DNA of 33,544 nucleotides, taken from the NCBI GenBank assembly GCA_026713485.1, contig JAPOOK010000013.1, positions 1 through 33,544 of the forward strand. The letters run 5' to 3'. Below, piece after piece: positions 14,672 through 22,594 of this stretch. A program made the translations under genes and the position numbers. Below the pieces are notes generated by a model. That model worked only from the letters and a program-made list of their open reading frames with translations, searched no databases and had not been told where the DNA came from. The stretch is from Chloroflexota bacterium. Its GTDB lineage: Bacteria; Chloroflexota; Dehalococcoidia; UBA6926. The stretch's first letter is position 1; each line of letters begins with the position of its first letter.

Positions 14672-15718
14672 CTAGTCCTGGGTCCCTTGCGCGCTCAGAA
14701 TCGCCTCAACCTCGGCTTCACTCACTCCGTATTCGCTTGCAAGCTCCCGGTTCGTCCGACCAACCACCTTGCCCTGCCGGATCGCTCGAGCTCGCTCTGA
14801 GCGGCTGAGCGGCCTGGGCTTGCCCAAGTCGTCCTTGACGATCTCAATCAAGACACCGGCGGCGCTCTTCGGGTGAATCCATGCGCTGTCATCCGTCGCC
14901 GGGCCTATGAGCTGAAGCCCTCGCGACTGAACGACGTCAGCGGCGGTTTTGACATCGGCAGTGGCCAGCGCGATGTGGTGCATCGTGCCCCCTGCCCGCG
15001 CGCCATACTTCTCAAGGAAGCGCGCCGTGCCGCTCTCGCTGTCGTTGGGATGGACGCACGTGATGCCGGAGTCGCCCATCGGCAGATCCAGTACGGTCAC
15101 GTTGTCGGAGTCCACATGCCGGCCACCCTTGAGGACGTTCGACTTGAACATGTCGACTCGGAAGCCAATGACATTCGTCCAGAAGTGGCGGGACTTCTCG
15201 ATATCCGACGCGACGACACCAATGTGCGCCATGCGAGTGAATAGACCCTCGCCCTGGTAGCGCATATCGACGCGGTGAACCTCCGTGGTCCATATCTCAA
15301 GCAGGATGCCCATGCAGTCCCGCGGATGGAAGAATGCGACGTCAGTCCACGGCTCGTTCTCGGCAAGAACATCCGGCGGCGCCGCGACCTGCTGGAGGCC
15401 GGAAGCACGCAGGTGGCCGACGTCATCAGCCATGTTGGTGGTATGCAGGCAGACATGGTGGAGTGCGCCGAGTCCGCCGCGTGATTCCACAAACCGGTGG
15501 ACGCCCGTGCCCTCTGCGGCGGCGGCGTTCAATTCGAGTTCTGAGTGCCCAATCGGAATATCGATGATGTCTGTGGGGTCCGCCCCTCGCTGTGCTCGCC
15601 CCTCGGGTCGTGGAGAGCGAATCCCATCCACGCGAAGCCCAAGCGCGTCGGCAAAGATGTCCGTTGCTCCCTGGAGATCGCCTACGGCGATTCCGGCGTG
15701 GTGGACACGGTCAAACAT
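14672..15718 (-). CDS. Two-domain VOC protein, methylmalonyl-CoA epimerase-like (copy 2) with C-terminal helical tail
   Basis: A 348-residue paralogue of the next gene; residues 1-298 align along the whole of copy 1 with the same motifs: VHHAGIAVGD (5-14), LELNA (61-65), ALHHVCLH (85-92), GILLEIW, then AHIGVVASD, MHHIALA and GVLIEIVKDD (288-297). Here the last ligand position of domain 2 is Glu292, so both sites may bind metal. Residues 299-348 are an extra basic-then-acidic tail (RSERARAIRQGK, NRELASEYGVSEAEVEAIL) that looks like a small helix-turn-helix; copy 1 lacks it. ATG 15718 has a strong GGAGGT 9 nt upstream. It follows nuoN by 115 nt but is unlikely to belong to the respiratory operon. 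Confidence 0.82.
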   Translation of the reverse strand: MFDRVHHAGIAVGDLQGATDIFADALGLRVDGIRSPRPEGRAQRGADPTDIIDIPIGHSELELNAAAAEGTGVHRFVESRGGLGALHHVCLHTTNMADDVGHLRASGLQQVAAPPDVLAENEPWTDVAFFHPRDCMGILLEIWTTEVHRVDMRYQGEGLFTRMAHIGVVASDIEKSRHFWTNVIGFRVDMFKSNVLKGGRHVDSDNVTVLDLPMGDSGITCVHPNDSESGTARFLEKYGARAGGTMHHIALATADVKTAADVVQSRGLQLIGPATDDSAWIHPKSAAGVLIEIVKDDLGKPRPLSRSERARAIRQGKVVGRTNRELASEYGVSEAEVEAILSAQGTQD

Positions 15719-15791
15719 AGTTTCTTACCTCCAACAGGTTGTTTAATCAGGCCCCAGCCGCTGTCGTGCTGTTGCCGTCACTCGTTAGGAA

Positions 15792-15797
15792 ATCATA
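15792..15797 (-). promoter_or_regulatory. Candidate -10 box for the VOC pair
   Basis: TATGAT on the minus strand, 74 nt before the start of VOC copy 2, in the 115-nt gap after nuoN. It matches the -10 consensus at 5 of 6, but no convincing -35 lies 16-18 nt upstream. I see no clear terminator for the nuo operon in this gap. Confidence 0.25.
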
Positions 15798-15833
15798 ACG
15801 TATCGAGCCATAAGCCGTGATTGGGAAACCCAC

Positions 15834-17345
15834 TCAAGGTGTGAAGGACGCCGAGGCCTCCGTGGCACGGGAAATGAGCCAGAACGGAACGATACCCAGG
15901 ATGATGACGCCGATGAGGCTAACGACCATTGAGGCCCGCAATGAGAAGGAACGCGCCGTATCGCTAGCAACGTCAGCCGGCCCGCCGGACTGCCAAAGTC
16001 GGCGCACAGGCCGCAGGTAGTAGTAGGCGGATACAAAGCTGTTGAGGGCGCCCGCCAGGGCCAGCCACCACAGATCGCCCTGCACTGCCCCGTAAAAGAG
16101 GTAGATCTTGCCAACAAAGAGACCCGTCGGCGGCAGTCCGACAAGGGAAATAAGCGCCACCGTCAGAACAATGGCGGCAAGTGGCGACCGTGAGTAGCCG
16201 CCCGTCAACTCTTCGATGGAGTCGTTGCTATTGGGACGGCTGAGGGCGATGAGCGCGCCGAACGCCGCCAGATTGGAAAACGTGTAGGCGGCGAGGTAGA
16301 AGATGACACCGCTCGTCGCCAACTCGTAAACGTTTGCCCCTCCGTTGCCCATCACCGCTACCCCGATGAGGATGTATCCGGCCTGGGCTATCGTGCTGTA
16401 CGCGAGCAGCCGCTTGATGTTCGTCTGAATGATGGCCACAACGTTGCCAATGGTCATGGAGGCAATGGCCAGCACGCCGATTAGCAGAGGCCAGTCCAGC
16501 AGATCCAGCCCCGCCTGCTCCAACACGACGATGAACACTCGCATGAGCACGGCGAATCCGGCCGCCTTGGATACTACGGAAAAGTAGCCGACGATGGGCG
16601 TCGGAGCGCCCTCGTACACCGGCGGCACCCACATTTGGAACGGCACGCTGGAAATCTTGAACCCGAATCCCACGATGAGCAGAACGGCGGCCAGGATTAG
16701 CGCGAGATTGTTGGCCAAGCCGCCCTCGGCCACACGCTCCGCCACCACGCCCGGCATGTCCGCGATGAATGTTGTACCAGTCAGGCCAAACAGGATGGCC
16801 ATTCCGTACAGCATGACGGCAGTCGCAACCGCGCTGAGAAGCAGGAATTTGAGCGCGGATTCAGTGGATTTCGCATCCTTGAGCAAGGCGATCAGCGCCA
16901 CCAGCGCGAATGTCTGAATCTCCAGTGCAAGCACGATTGAAATCAACTCGCCCATCGAGACGAGCAGCATCATGCCGACGGTTGCCAGCAACAGGAGGCC
17001 GTAGTATTCGCCGTGGAAACGCGAAAGGCGACGCTCAACATACGCAGGTGAAAAGAGGATGGCCAGCAGCGTGCCGCCAAGCACGATGAGTTTGAACATC
17101 GTGCCAAACAGATCGGTAATGACAATGCCGGAGTAACTTGTTCCGGAGGCGTCGGACGTCCAAAGCCAGACGGCGGCCCCGCCCGCCATGGCGACTCCCA
17201 GGGCGCTCAGCCACGCCAGAACTCGCTTGTCTCGTGCGACGAGGTCAACAAGGACCACGGTGATTGCAGCCAGCGTGAGAATAATCTCCGGCGCTAGATG
17301 GCCGAAGTCGATGCCCAGCGAGGCGGCGTCAATCGGTGTTGGCAT
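15834..17345 (-). CDS. nuoN: NADH-quinone oxidoreductase subunit N
   Basis: NuoN, 503 residues, one of three antiporter-like proton-pumping membrane subunits of complex I. It is almost entirely hydrophobic, with about 14 TM helices. LLVSMGELISIVLALEIQTF holds the conserved Glu of TM5, LKDAKSTESALKFLLLSA the broken-helix-associated Lys region, and FQMWVPPVYEGAPTPIVGYFSVVSKAAGF (about 235-265) the family signature with its Lys. ATG 17345 lies 6 nt after nuoM, with GGAGGG upstream. It is the last gene of the nuo operon. Confidence 0.96.
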   Translation of the reverse strand: MPTPIDAASLGIDFGHLAPEIILTLAAITVVLVDLVARDKRVLAWLSALGVAMAGGAAVWLWTSDASGTSYSGIVITDLFGTMFKLIVLGGTLLAILFSPAYVERRLSRFHGEYYGLLLLATVGMMLLVSMGELISIVLALEIQTFALVALIALLKDAKSTESALKFLLLSAVATAVMLYGMAILFGLTGTTFIADMPGVVAERVAEGGLANNLALILAAVLLIVGFGFKISSVPFQMWVPPVYEGAPTPIVGYFSVVSKAAGFAVLMRVFIVVLEQAGLDLLDWPLLIGVLAIASMTIGNVVAIIQTNIKRLLAYSTIAQAGYILIGVAVMGNGGANVYELATSGVIFYLAAYTFSNLAAFGALIALSRPNSNDSIEELTGGYSRSPLAAIVLTVALISLVGLPPTGLFVGKIYLFYGAVQGDLWWLALAGALNSFVSAYYYLRPVRRLWQSGGPADVASDTARSFSLRASMVVSLIGVIILGIVPFWLISRATEASASFTP

Positions 17346-17351
17346 CGCCGC

Positions 17352-18833
17352 CTACCCTCCGCCCACCAGCAGCGTCACGGCGTCGCGGAACACGTCGGCC
17401 ACCAACGCCGGATAGACACCGACGATGATGATGGGCAACACGAGCAGCGCCATGGCGACGAAATCGGCGGGTGATGCGTCCTTGACGGAATTCCACCTTT
17501 CCTTCAGCGGGCCTAGAAGTACGCGCTCCACCGTCCACAGAATGTAGCCCGCCGTCAGGACGATGCCCAGCACGGCAAAGGCCGTCTGCCATGGATAGGC
17601 ATCAAAGCTGCCAAGGAAGACCATCAACTCTGCAGCGAACCCGCTCAGCAAGGGCAGCCCGAGGCTCGCGAGCCCTGCAAAGACGAATACTGCACCAACC
17701 ACAGGCATCCGCGAGAAAAGGCCGCCAAGGTCCGGGATATGTCGTGTGTGAGCGTTTTCATAGATGATCCCAACGACGAGGAACAGCAAGCCAGTGATTG
17801 TACCGTGCGCGAACATCTGCAGCGCCGCGCCGGTGACACTCACGGCGCCCAGCGAGGCCACTCCCAATAAGACGAGTCCCATGTGGCTGACGCTCGAATA
17901 CGCGACAAGCCGTTTGAGGTCTGTTTGTCTAAACACCACCGCCGCACCGTAGAGGATGCTAACGACGGAGAAGATGACAAGGAGCGGGGCCCATTGTTCC
18001 ATCTCGCTCGGGAACATTCCGACGTTGATACGTATCAGGCCATAGCCGCCCATCTTTAGCAGCACTCCTGCAAGGAGCACGCTAACGGCCGTCGGCGCGT
18101 CCGTATGCGCGTCCGGCAGCCACGTATGCAGCGGCCAGACGGGCAGCTTGATGGCGAATGCTGCCAGGAACATCAGGAAGATGACATCCATGCTCAGGAA
18201 TGCGGCACGCAGTGTGCCCTCCTGCCCTGCAAGCGTCATTGCGCCCATGTCAAACGACCCAATTGCGAAGCGCAGAGCGAGCACGCCCACCAACATGAAC
18301 GCGCTCCCGAAGAGCGTGTAGAGAACGAATTTCATCGCGGAGTATTCGCGGTGCCCGGTTCCCCACATCGCAATGAGGAAATACATCGGCACCAACTCCA
18401 CCTCCCAGAACAGGAAGAAGAGGAGCAGGTCGCCAGCCACGAATACGCCCTGCACACCGGTCAGGAGCATCAGCAACCAGACGTGATACTCCCGCACGCG
18501 CTCCTTGACGTGCCATGACCCAAGCACCGCCACGACACCAAGTAGGGCCGTGAGGAAGACCAGCGGCATCGAGAGGCCATCGATGGTCAGAAGATAGGAA
18601 GCGTTGACGCCCGGAATCCACGGGTTTGATCCATATTGCCCAAGTTGTTCGATGATCGGGCCGTTGGCGCTGTACGAGAGCCAGGCATAGGTGGCGAGAA
18701 TGAGATTGAGGATCATGGCGCCGAGCGCAATGCGTCGCACCAGCATCTGCTCGCGCCCCGCTACTGCAATGACTGCCGCGCCGGCAACCGGCAGGAAGAC
18801 GATGAGCGTTATGAGGCCGTCAAAGGGTTGCAT
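17352..18833 (-). CDS. nuoM: NADH-quinone oxidoreductase subunit M
   Basis: NuoM, 493 residues, antiporter-like proton channel subunit of complex I. Conserved features are FFLFWEVELVPMYFLI (TM5 Glu), GTGHREYSAMKFVLYT, the signature PLHTWLPDAHTDAPTAVSVL and LLAGVLLKMGGYGLIRI with its Lys, and the later FRQTDLKRLVAYSSVSHMG loop. Its ATG is 3 nt after the nuoL stop, with GGAGG further upstream inside nuoL, so translation is probably coupled. Length is normal. Confidence 0.97.
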   Translation of the reverse strand: MQPFDGLITLIVFLPVAGAAVIAVAGREQMLVRRIALGAMILNLILATYAWLSYSANGPIIEQLGQYGSNPWIPGVNASYLLTIDGLSMPLVFLTALLGVVAVLGSWHVKERVREYHVWLLMLLTGVQGVFVAGDLLLFFLFWEVELVPMYFLIAMWGTGHREYSAMKFVLYTLFGSAFMLVGVLALRFAIGSFDMGAMTLAGQEGTLRAAFLSMDVIFLMFLAAFAIKLPVWPLHTWLPDAHTDAPTAVSVLLAGVLLKMGGYGLIRINVGMFPSEMEQWAPLLVIFSVVSILYGAAVVFRQTDLKRLVAYSSVSHMGLVLLGVASLGAVSVTGAALQMFAHGTITGLLFLVVGIIYENAHTRHIPDLGGLFSRMPVVGAVFVFAGLASLGLPLLSGFAAELMVFLGSFDAYPWQTAFAVLGIVLTAGYILWTVERVLLGPLKERWNSVKDASPADFVAMALLVLPIIIVGVYPALVADVFRDAVTLLVGGG

Positions 18834-18836
18834 GAC

Positions 18837-20813
18837 CTAGCCCACGCCTCCCCACACGACGTATGCGGCAACGATAATCACCGCGCCGATCGACAACACC
18901 GTGAGCGACATCTGCAGTTGGCCGTTCTCGACGACCCGGATGCCCTTCCCTAAGTTGCGCCCAAACAGCCCCAGCGTATTGACTGCCCTGTCCACAACGC
19001 CCTTGTCGCTGTCAAACCACGCGAGGAACCGCCACAGGCGCTCGTAAAGTACGGAGCGCACAATCACGCCCTCATACAACTCATCCATGTAGTACTTGCG
19101 GGTAAGCAGATTAGTGACGGGAGCGAGTGGGCCGCTGATGGACGGAGCGCTCACCGCGCCGCCCCGATACAGCGCCGTCGCTATTCCGATGCCAAGCAGC
19201 CCCGCCACAAGTCCAATGGCAGCGGGGACGATCTGGATCTCCTCAACGTGCGCGCCAAGCGGCTTCAAGAGGTCGGTGAACCAGTGCGTTGCCGGGAAAT
19301 TGATGAACCAGGAGCCAATTGCCAGCACGGCGAGAATCGCCATCGGAATAACCATGACCCACGGCGATTCGTGCGGGGTCGCGCCGTGCCTCTCGTCGTG
19401 TGTCTCATGCGCGTCCGCTGTGCCATGCGCCTCCTGCGCCTCGCCGCCCCGGTACTTGCCGTGGAACGTCATAAACAGGGCACGGAAGATATAGGCGGCG
19501 GTCATGAACGCTCCGACTACCGCGAGTACGAAGAGAATCGTGCCGAGCGTGCCGCCATACGACCACGCAATGCCGAGTATCTCGTCCTTGCTCCAGAATC
19601 CGGAGAACGGCGGGATGCCGGCAAGGCTCAGCGAGCCGATGAAGAAGACACCGTATGTCCACGGCATGACACGTCGCAGCCCGCCCATCAAGCGCATGTC
19701 GAACGTGCCGGTGGCGTGGTTCACAGAGCCGGAACCGAGGAACAGCAACGCCTTGAAGAATGCGTGGTTGAACAAATGGAAGAGCGCCGGGCCGAGCGCG
19801 CCCAACCCGAGTGCAAGGAACATATAGCCCAACTGGCTCACGGTGGAATAGGCGAGGACCCGCTTGATGTCGTTCATCACAAGGCCCATCGACGCCGCAA
19901 AGACGACCGTGAATCCGCCGATGAGCGCCACGATGGTCCGCGCCGTCTCCGCCTCCTCGAACAGCGGCAGGAACCGCGCAACGAGGAAGACGCCAGCGGC
20001 GACCATCGTCGCGGCGTGAATGAGGGCGCTGACCGGCGTGGGGCCTTCCATCGCGTCCGGGAGCCACGTGTGGAGCGGGAATTGCGCGCTCTTGCCCGCC
20101 GCGCCTGCCATGATGCCCAGGCAAATCAGCGTCAGCCCCGTTCCTGTCAACGCCGCCCCGCCTGCGCGAAGCAGATCCATGGGGGCGTTCGGGTCGCTGA
20201 GGGCGAATGTGACCGGCGTATCTTCAGGCCACAGCAGGAAGATGCCGAGGATTGCGAGCAGGAAAAAGAGGTCGCCGAAACGGGTGATGATAAAGGCCTT
20301 CTTGGCGGCCGCCGCAGCGCTCGGTCGCGTGAACCAGAACCCGATCAGCAGGTAGGAGCACAGTCCGACAAGCTCCCACCCAACAAACAGCAGGATCAGG
20401 TTGTTGGCCAGAACCAGCGTCAGCATCGCCGACGTGAACATGGCCATGAATGTGTAGTACCGGACGTAGCTCCGATCCTCCTTCATGTAGCCGTGTGAGT
20501 AGATCTGCACAAGGAGGCTCACGGACGTCACAACGACAAGCATGATGGCCGTCAGCCCGTCCAGCAGCAATCCTATTCGAAGCGAAAACTCATCGACGCG
20601 GATAATCTCGTGTAAAGGAAGGACAACTTCCTGGTCTGTCCAGACGACGGACAACGCCCAGAGTGAAAGCATGAACGATATGCCGATTGCGCCGACGGTG
20701 GCATCGAATCCAATCCGCGACACCGGCCCAAACAAGGGACGGATGATCAGGCCGTTGAAGACGGCCGCCGCGAGCGGCGCGGCAATGATCAACCAGACTG
20801 CTGCTTCCGGCAT
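18837..20813 (-). CDS. nuoL: NADH-quinone oxidoreductase subunit L
   Basis: NuoL, 658 residues, the distal antiporter-like subunit of complex I. It shows FVGWELVGLCSYLLIGFW (TM5 Glu), PLHTWLPDAMEGPTPVSALI followed by HAATMVAAGVFLVAR, and VMNDIKRVLAYSTVSQLGYM. The C-terminal part has a His-rich, polar loop (EAHGTADAHETHDERHG, about residues 460-476) between helices and a final hydrophobic segment in keeping with the lateral-helix region. The ATG at 20813 lies 3 nt after the stop of a 40-codon ORF (orf40). No good Shine-Dalgarno is seen close to the ATG, which makes coupling to that ORF plausible. Confidence 0.97.
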   Translation of the reverse strand: MPEAAVWLIIAAPLAAAVFNGLIIRPLFGPVSRIGFDATVGAIGISFMLSLWALSVVWTDQEVVLPLHEIIRVDEFSLRIGLLLDGLTAIMLVVVTSVSLLVQIYSHGYMKEDRSYVRYYTFMAMFTSAMLTLVLANNLILLFVGWELVGLCSYLLIGFWFTRPSAAAAAKKAFIITRFGDLFFLLAILGIFLLWPEDTPVTFALSDPNAPMDLLRAGGAALTGTGLTLICLGIMAGAAGKSAQFPLHTWLPDAMEGPTPVSALIHAATMVAAGVFLVARFLPLFEEAETARTIVALIGGFTVVFAASMGLVMNDIKRVLAYSTVSQLGYMFLALGLGALGPALFHLFNHAFFKALLFLGSGSVNHATGTFDMRLMGGLRRVMPWTYGVFFIGSLSLAGIPPFSGFWSKDEILGIAWSYGGTLGTILFVLAVVGAFMTAAYIFRALFMTFHGKYRGGEAQEAHGTADAHETHDERHGATPHESPWVMVIPMAILAVLAIGSWFINFPATHWFTDLLKPLGAHVEEIQIVPAAIGLVAGLLGIGIATALYRGGAVSAPSISGPLAPVTNLLTRKYYMDELYEGVIVRSVLYERLWRFLAWFDSDKGVVDRAVNTLGLFGRNLGKGIRVVENGQLQMSLTVLSIGAVIIVAAYVVWGGVG

Positions 20814-20816
20814 CTT

Positions 20817-20939
20817 TTAAGCTTTGGCCTCTTGCATTATTTTCAGTGTTCTGCGGTGAAGATTTCGCTGCGTGTTCAGCTGGGGCTCTCGCATTAGTTC
20901 CACCGTTTGGCGGAGAAGGATTTGCTGTGAGTTGAGCAT
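20817..20939 (-). CDS. orf40: small repeat-built ORF directly before nuoL
   Basis: A 40-codon ORF read by hand from ATG 20939 to TAA, ending 3 nt before the nuoL ATG and starting 8 nt after the stop of the 64-residue gene. It is two tandem 57-bp units kept in codon phase: a 19-residue unit starting MLNSQQILLRQTVELM and a second starting QLNTQRNLHRRTLKIM, sharing Leu, Asn, Gln, Leu, Arg, Thr, Met and Glu at equal positions, then Lys-Ala. The product would be basic and helical with no TM segment. I do not recognise it. The tight spacing and phase-keeping repeat favour coding. Against it, its own ribosome-binding site is weak (GGAAGG about 14 nt upstream) and it is very short. It may serve mainly to couple translation of nuoL. 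Confidence 0.45.
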   Translation of the reverse strand: MLNSQQILLRQTVELMREPQLNTQRNLHRRTLKIMQEAKA

Positions 20940-20947
20940 GGGTCGTG

Positions 20948-21142
20948 CTAAACCTTCCGCTCGATTTCTTCGGCGACGTGTTCCCGGGCGCGGGGGATGC
21001 AAACCTTGAACTCGGCGAATTCGTCGCCCCACTGCTCAACGCGGTCGGGCATGATGCGGGTCGGCAGCCCCTCTCCCTCGTATAGGGTCTTCCACATCTC
21101 CGCCGCCTTTAGCCCCTTCACCCGTTTGAATTCAACCCACAT
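20948..21142 (-). CDS. orf64: small protein encoded between nuoK and nuoL (DUF2007-like?)
   Basis: A 64-residue soluble protein on the same strand as, and inside, the nuo operon. The sequence begins MWVEFKRVKGLKAAEMWKTL, continues with EGEGLPTRIMPDR, WGDEFAEFKVCIPRA and ends HVAEEIERKV. The layout (strand, long helix, GLPTRI strand, FKVCIP strand, final helix) resembles the small signal-transducing DUF2007 proteins, in which a residue run like EGIPxxV follows a first helix. That likeness is from memory and not strong. It has one Cys. The start is ATG 21142, with a weak AAGG close upstream. It lies 119 nt after nuoK, across a REP-like element, and 8 nt before orf40. A role in complex I assembly or regulation is only suggested by location. 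Confidence 0.7.
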   Translation of the reverse strand: MWVEFKRVKGLKAAEMWKTLYEGEGLPTRIMPDRVEQWGDEFAEFKVCIPRAREHVAEEIERKV

Positions 21143-21165
21143 TGCCTTATTCCCGTCCTATCCGT

Positions 21166-21233
21166 CCGTCATTCCTGCACCATCTCCCATCATTCCCGTG
21201 CTATTCCTCCGTCATTCCCGCGCAGGCGGGAAT
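21166..21233. repeat. REP-like element: three CCGTCATTCC units and a GC hairpin in the nuo operon
   Basis: Within the 119-nt gap between nuoK and orf64, near-identical units CCGTCATTCC (21166-21175), CCATCATTCC (21187-21196) and CCGTCATTCC (21209-21218) recur every 21-22 nt. The last one continues into a perfect 8-bp stem, ATTCCCGC (21214-21221) with GCGGGAAT (21226-21233), loop GCAG. The GTCATTCCCGCG...GCGGGAAT sequence is a familiar dispersed palindromic element in many bacterial genomes. In the transcript the hairpin may stabilise or process the mRNA. Confidence 0.65.
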
Positions 21234-21261
21234 CTGAATCTCCATTTGCTATCGAACCTCA

Positions 21262-21573
21262 TCACTTCAGCAAGTTGATTTCCGCAGCATCCACCGTGTT
21301 CCGCCGCGCAAAGATAGTCAGCAGAATCGCCAAGCCGATGGCAACTTCAGCCGCCGCCACCGTGATGATGAAGATGGCAAAGATATGCCCTTCCAGCTCA
21401 TCCACCGGCGAATAGCGCGAGAACGCTACCAGGGCCACGTTCACGCCGTTCAACATCAGCTCAATGGACATGAGGATTACGATGACGTTTCGCTTGGCGA
21501 GCACACCGACCAGCCCAACAGCGAACAGCCCGGCGGAAAGCAAGAGATAGTGTTCGAGCGCGAGAGTGTCCAT
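21262..21573 (-). CDS. nuoK: NADH-quinone oxidoreductase subunit K
   Basis: NuoK, 103 residues, with three TM helices and the two conserved membrane Glu residues: one in MSIELMLNGVNVALVAFS and one in IITVAAAEVAIGLAI. These lie on the charged axis that links the quinone site to the pumping subunits. Length is normal. ATG 21573 has AGGGGA just upstream and follows nuoJ by 13 nt. Downstream is the longest gap of the operon, with the REP-like element, before orf64. Confidence 0.97.
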   Translation of the reverse strand: MDTLALEHYLLLSAGLFAVGLVGVLAKRNVIVILMSIELMLNGVNVALVAFSRYSPVDELEGHIFAIFIITVAAAEVAIGLAILLTIFARRNTVDAAEINLLK

Positions 21574-21586
21574 TCCCCTGCCCGCC

Positions 21587-22090
21587 TCACCGCTCCCGCG
21601 CGATCACAAGCGCGCCAATCGTCGCTACCAGCAGCAGAAGCCCCGCCAACTCGAACGGCAGGAGATACGTGCTGAACAGAAGGTCCGGCAGATGAATGCC
21701 TGCCGACGACGCGTCGCCGACCATGGGTGAGATCGTCTCGCCCCTGCCTTCGCTGCGCCATTCCGTCGTCATCATGATGTAGGCCAGCCCGGCCAACGTC
21801 GCAGCTCCGGTCAGCAGCCCCAACGGCCAAAGGCGATGTGAACTGCTCGCGCGGTTGATCTGCGCCGTCATCATCACGGCGAACACGATCAGCACGGCGA
21901 TGCCGCCCACGTAGATGAGGAACTGCGCCAGCGCGAGGAAATCTGCATCAAGAGTGATGTATATGCCAGCCACGGCGGCAAGGCTGACAAGCAAGCCGAG
22001 CGCCGCGTAGAAAAGATTGCGCGCGGTCACGACGGCGAGAGCGCCGATCATAGCGGCTGTGGCGAGAAAGAAGAACGCTAGAGTGACCAC
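21587..22090 (-). CDS. nuoJ: NADH-quinone oxidoreductase subunit J
   Basis: NuoJ, 167 residues, five TM helices, part of the proximal membrane arm of complex I. LFYAALGLLVSLAAVAGIYITLDADFLALAQFLIYVGGIAVLIVFAVMMT is the conserved TM2-TM3 region with its pi-bulge helix. The start is GTG 22090, with GAGG about 7 nt upstream, overlapping the nuoI end by 13 nt. A stretch of about 30 polar residues (SEGRGETISPMVGD) precedes the last TM helix. Confidence 0.95.
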   Translation of the reverse strand: MVTLAFFFLATAAMIGALAVVTARNLFYAALGLLVSLAAVAGIYITLDADFLALAQFLIYVGGIAVLIVFAVMMTAQINRASSSHRLWPLGLLTGAATLAGLAYIMMTTEWRSEGRGETISPMVGDASSAGIHLPDLLFSTYLLPFELAGLLLLVATIGALVIARER

Positions 22091-22584
22091 CGCCCCGCCT
22101 CATGCTCCTCAAGTTCGTCCTTGCCCGTATGGCCAATCATCTCCATCTGCGGTCGGAATTGCGTGCGCGGCTTCTTGGGCATCGCCTTGAGATCTTCAAC
22201 ACTGATAACCATGTCCTCACGCCCATATGACGCTTGCTCGAAATCACCGCCCATGTGCAGCGCGTCGTACGGGCAGACCTCAACGCACAAGGCGCAGAAC
22301 ATGCAGCGGCCCGTATCGATGTCGAAAACGTCGACGTGGTAGTCGCTGCCGACCTGTGAGTGCGGCTCCGGGTGCGTGACGATACGGATGATGCCGAGCG
22401 GGCATCCCTTGGCGCACGTAGCGCAACCGGTGCATCGCTCCTCGTACCAGACGAATGTGTTGCCGCGGAATCGCGGCGACTGCTCCAGCTTGTCCTCTGG
22501 ATATTGGGTGGTGAACGGTTTGCGGCGGATGTACCCAAGTGTCACCATCAGCCCCTTGATTGCTCCCGCGCCAAATAGAGCCAT
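22078..22584 (-). CDS. nuoI: NADH-quinone oxidoreductase subunit I (2x 4Fe-4S)
   Basis: NuoI, 168 residues, carries clusters N6a and N6b that pass electrons towards NuoB. Two classical motifs are seen: Cys51, 54, 57 and 61 in CTGCATCAKGCP, and Cys94, 97, 100 and 104 in CMFCALCVEVCP. The open frame extends 26 codons upstream into nuoH, but ATG 22584 (MALFGAGAIKG) has a strong AGGAGG 6 nt upstream and gives the usual N-terminal membrane-anchoring helix. The stop of nuoH lies 10 nt upstream. Confidence 0.96.
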   Translation of the reverse strand: MALFGAGAIKGLMVTLGYIRRKPFTTQYPEDKLEQSPRFRGNTFVWYEERCTGCATCAKGCPLGIIRIVTHPEPHSQVGSDYHVDVFDIDTGRCMFCALCVEVCPYDALHMGGDFEQASYGREDMVISVEDLKAMPKKPRTQFRPQMEMIGHTGKDELEEHEAGRWSL

Positions 22585-22594
22585 GGCCTGCCTC

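Noticed and set aside
19248-20498. A 416-codon open frame on the plus strand opposite nuoL
   Set aside because: It is Arg/Glu/His-rich, has no recognisable motif, and lies fully antisense to a clear nuoL. GC-rich coding DNA often gives long antisense frames.
20590-21039. A 149-codon minus-strand frame and a 71-codon frame spanning orf64, orf40 and the nuoL start
   Set aside because: The long frame overlaps nuoL and orf64 out of frame with no family match. Of the 71-codon frame only the last 40 codons fit the space between genes.
21166-21233. CRISPR-like array, because of the regularly spaced units
   Set aside because: Units are only 10 nt, just three copies, and the spacing of 21-22 nt leaves no true spacers; a REP-like element fits better.
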